Part shown: piece by piece, positions 63,222 through 64,000 of the stretch
Layout: each line of letters opens with the position of its first letter
How positions within the stretch are numbered: position 1 is the stretch's first letter
Notes under the pieces: model-generated
What the model was told of the DNA's origin: nothing
Seen by the model: the letters and a program-made list of their open reading frames with translations, nothing else
The model's database searches: none
Made by a program: the position numbers and the translations under genes
Source of the DNA: Pseudonocardiales bacterium
GTDB lineage: Bacteria; Actinomycetota; Actinomycetes; Mycobacteriales; Pseudonocardiaceae
Direction of reading: 5' to 3'
Assembly: GCA_019244165.1 (NCBI GenBank)
Contig: JAFATA010000046.1
Location: 1-64,000 of the forward strand
Length of the DNA: 64,000 nucleotides

Positions 63222-63734
63222 GTGCCCCGTTTGTCCCGCTCCGTCATCGATGGGATCGGCACTATGGCGCGCCTTGGGTTAGCCACGATCTTTCTGGTCG
63301 CTGGGACGCTCAAGGTACTTGACCCGGCGCAGACCCGCCTCGCGGTGCGCGCCTACCAGCTGCTGCCGCCGGAGCTGGTCGGACCGGTCGCCACCACGTT
63401 GCCGCTGGTCGAACTGGCACTGGGAACCCTGCTGGTGGTAGGCGCGTTCACCAGGTGGGTTGCCCTCGCCTCGGCGGTGCTGCTGCTGGTGCTGATGACC
63501 GCGGTAGCGCAAGCCTGGGCGCGCGGACTGGCTATTGACTGTGGTTGCTTCGGCGGTGGCGGGGCAGTAGCCAAGAACAGCACGCACTACCCTCAGGAGC
63601 TGGCCCGTGACGTCGGCACGTTGCTGCTGGCGCTGTGGCTGCTGGTGCGGCCGCGCACGTCGCTCAGCATCGACAGGTGGCTGCGCGCGGATCCGGGCGT
63701 CCCGCTGAGTCCAGCCGGGAACCCGACCAGATGA
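63222..63734 (+). CDS. MauE/DoxX-like membrane protein
   Basis: Encodes 170 residues from GTG. Four hydrophobic helices carry the family opening ATIFLVAGTLKVLDPAQTRLAVRAYQLLP and the cysteine pair in IDCGCFGGGG, typical of MauE-like disulfide redox proteins. It probably re-oxidises or reduces thiols with the thioredoxin-fold partner encoded next, whose ATG overlaps the stop here. Confidence 0.88.
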   Translation: MPRLSRSVIDGIGTMARLGLATIFLVAGTLKVLDPAQTRLAVRAYQLLPPELVGPVATTLPLVELALGTLLVVGAFTRWVALASAVLLLVLMTAVAQAWARGLAIDCGCFGGGGAVAKNSTHYPQELARDVGTLLLALWLLVRPRTSLSIDRWLRADPGVPLSPAGNPTR

Positions 63735-63758
63735 ACCCCAGCCGGGAACCCGGCCAGT
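63711..63758. repeat. short direct repeat at the MauE/DsbA junction
   Basis: CCAGCCGGGAACCCGACCAG (63711-63730) recurs with one change at 63739-63758, spanning the end of the MauE-like gene and the first codons of the next gene. It looks like a recent local duplication that may have extended the upstream protein or the new start region. Confidence 0.7.
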
Positions 63759-64000
63759 TTGAAGGCAGAGAGGGATATGTCGTGGGCGGCGCTGAGCGGG
63801 TCGAGGACAAACGCAAGCGGCAGGCCGCGCGGGCGGTGACGGCGGCCCGCGGGGGCGGCGGGGGCAGCCGCGGGGTGATCGTGGGGGTTGCCCTCGTCGT
63901 GCTGCTCGCCCTTGTTGTGGGGTTCGCGGTATGGGCGCAGAACCACCACAAGAAGGGTGCCCTGCCGGTGGCGATTCCCGCCGTCCCTGCGGCCGGGGTG
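63731..64000 (+). CDS. membrane-anchored DsbA-like thioredoxin protein, N-terminal part
   Basis: Cut off by the window end. The open frame from ATG 63731 (alternative GTG 63782 with GAGAGGG upstream) gives a Lys/Arg-rich cytoplasmic N-terminus, a Gly-rich linker, one membrane helix (VIVGVALVVLLALVVGFAVWA) and the start of an extracytoplasmic domain (NHHKKGALPVAIPAV). Actinobacterial DsbA-family oxidoreductases beside MauE-like genes look like this. The catalytic CxxC lies beyond the window, so the call is from context and N-terminal style. Confidence 0.7.
   Translation, partial: MNPSREPGQFEGREGYVVGGAERVEDKRKRQAARAVTAARGGGGGSRGVIVGVALVVLLALVVGFAVWAQNHHKKGALPVAIPAVPAAGV

Noticed and set aside
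1-64000. CRISPR arrays, complete insertion sequences, prophage genes
   Set aside because: No regular repeat-spacer array, no intact transposase with inverted repeats and no phage structural genes were seen by reading both strands.

Overview
The window is chromosomal DNA of a high-GC, mycothiol- and F420-using actinomycete. The evidence is GTG and TTG starts with strong AGGAGG-type ribosome sites, a WhiB7 regulator with an AT-hook, a probable MshC ligase, UPF0182, PPA1309 and DUF2342 proteins, a TIGR03557-type F420 oxidoreductase, and a tmRNA tag ending in ALAA. The gene order uvrD2 - whiB7 - ABC1 kinase - ThiF-like - DUF2342 - PDZ/Lon - PPA1309 - UPF0182 resembles the Rv3198c-Rv3193c neighbourhood of Mycobacterium. 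I infer Actinomycetia, possibly Pseudonocardiales; the species is not identifiable.

Region by region. 0-3.4 kb: two tandem 89-residue glycine-rich peptides, an M50 membrane protease with a PqqD-like front end, and a GIN-domain lipoprotein that carries its own glycine-rich arm. This is the best candidate for an undescribed system. 3.4-10.8 kb: a large LuxR-type (LAL) regulator, a small membrane protein, a coupled M16 peptidase pair, then decayed RiPP-type remains (radical SAM N-terminus joined to a PIMT-type C-terminus) and rearranged scraps of the M16 gene. 10.8-24.1 kb: an MFS transporter and the conserved uvrD2/whiB7/UPF0182 block, with a whiB7 leader (uORF plus attenuator), a 38-bp perfect palindrome holding two DnaA-box-like sequences, and initiator tRNA-Met. 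24.1-27.3 kb: a lower-GC accessory stretch with a 51-residue zinc ribbon, a 74-residue protein, an HTH/PLD-like protein and a HAD hydrolase. 27.3-32.1 kb: an overlapping four-gene operon (EgtD-like and HemK2-like methyltransferases, CDGSH protein, heme-oxygenase-like diiron protein), divergent from an M4 protease with its emfourin-type inhibitor. 32.3-36.0 kb: a MacAB-like export system. 36-41 kb: SixA-like phosphatase, MshC-like ligase, DUF309, bioB-bioA, PadR. 41-45 kb: prfB-ftsE-ftsX-smpB-ssrA. 45-64 kb: a metabolic and accessory section with a flavin monooxygenase, a phosphotransferase, a CopD/CtaG fusion, a TetR-controlled diiron oxygenase/Baeyer-Villiger pair, redox enzymes, a mini M41-type protein, a P450, a decayed glutamine-synthetase-family operon, a VIT transporter, and a MauE/DsbA-type pair cut by the window end.

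Several genes are short or broken: the zinc-ribbon gene and the whiB7 uORF are very short, the glutamine synthetase has an internal deletion with frameshift, and the radical SAM/PIMT region is a deletion fusion. Functional calls rest on motifs and family knowledge only; no database search was run.
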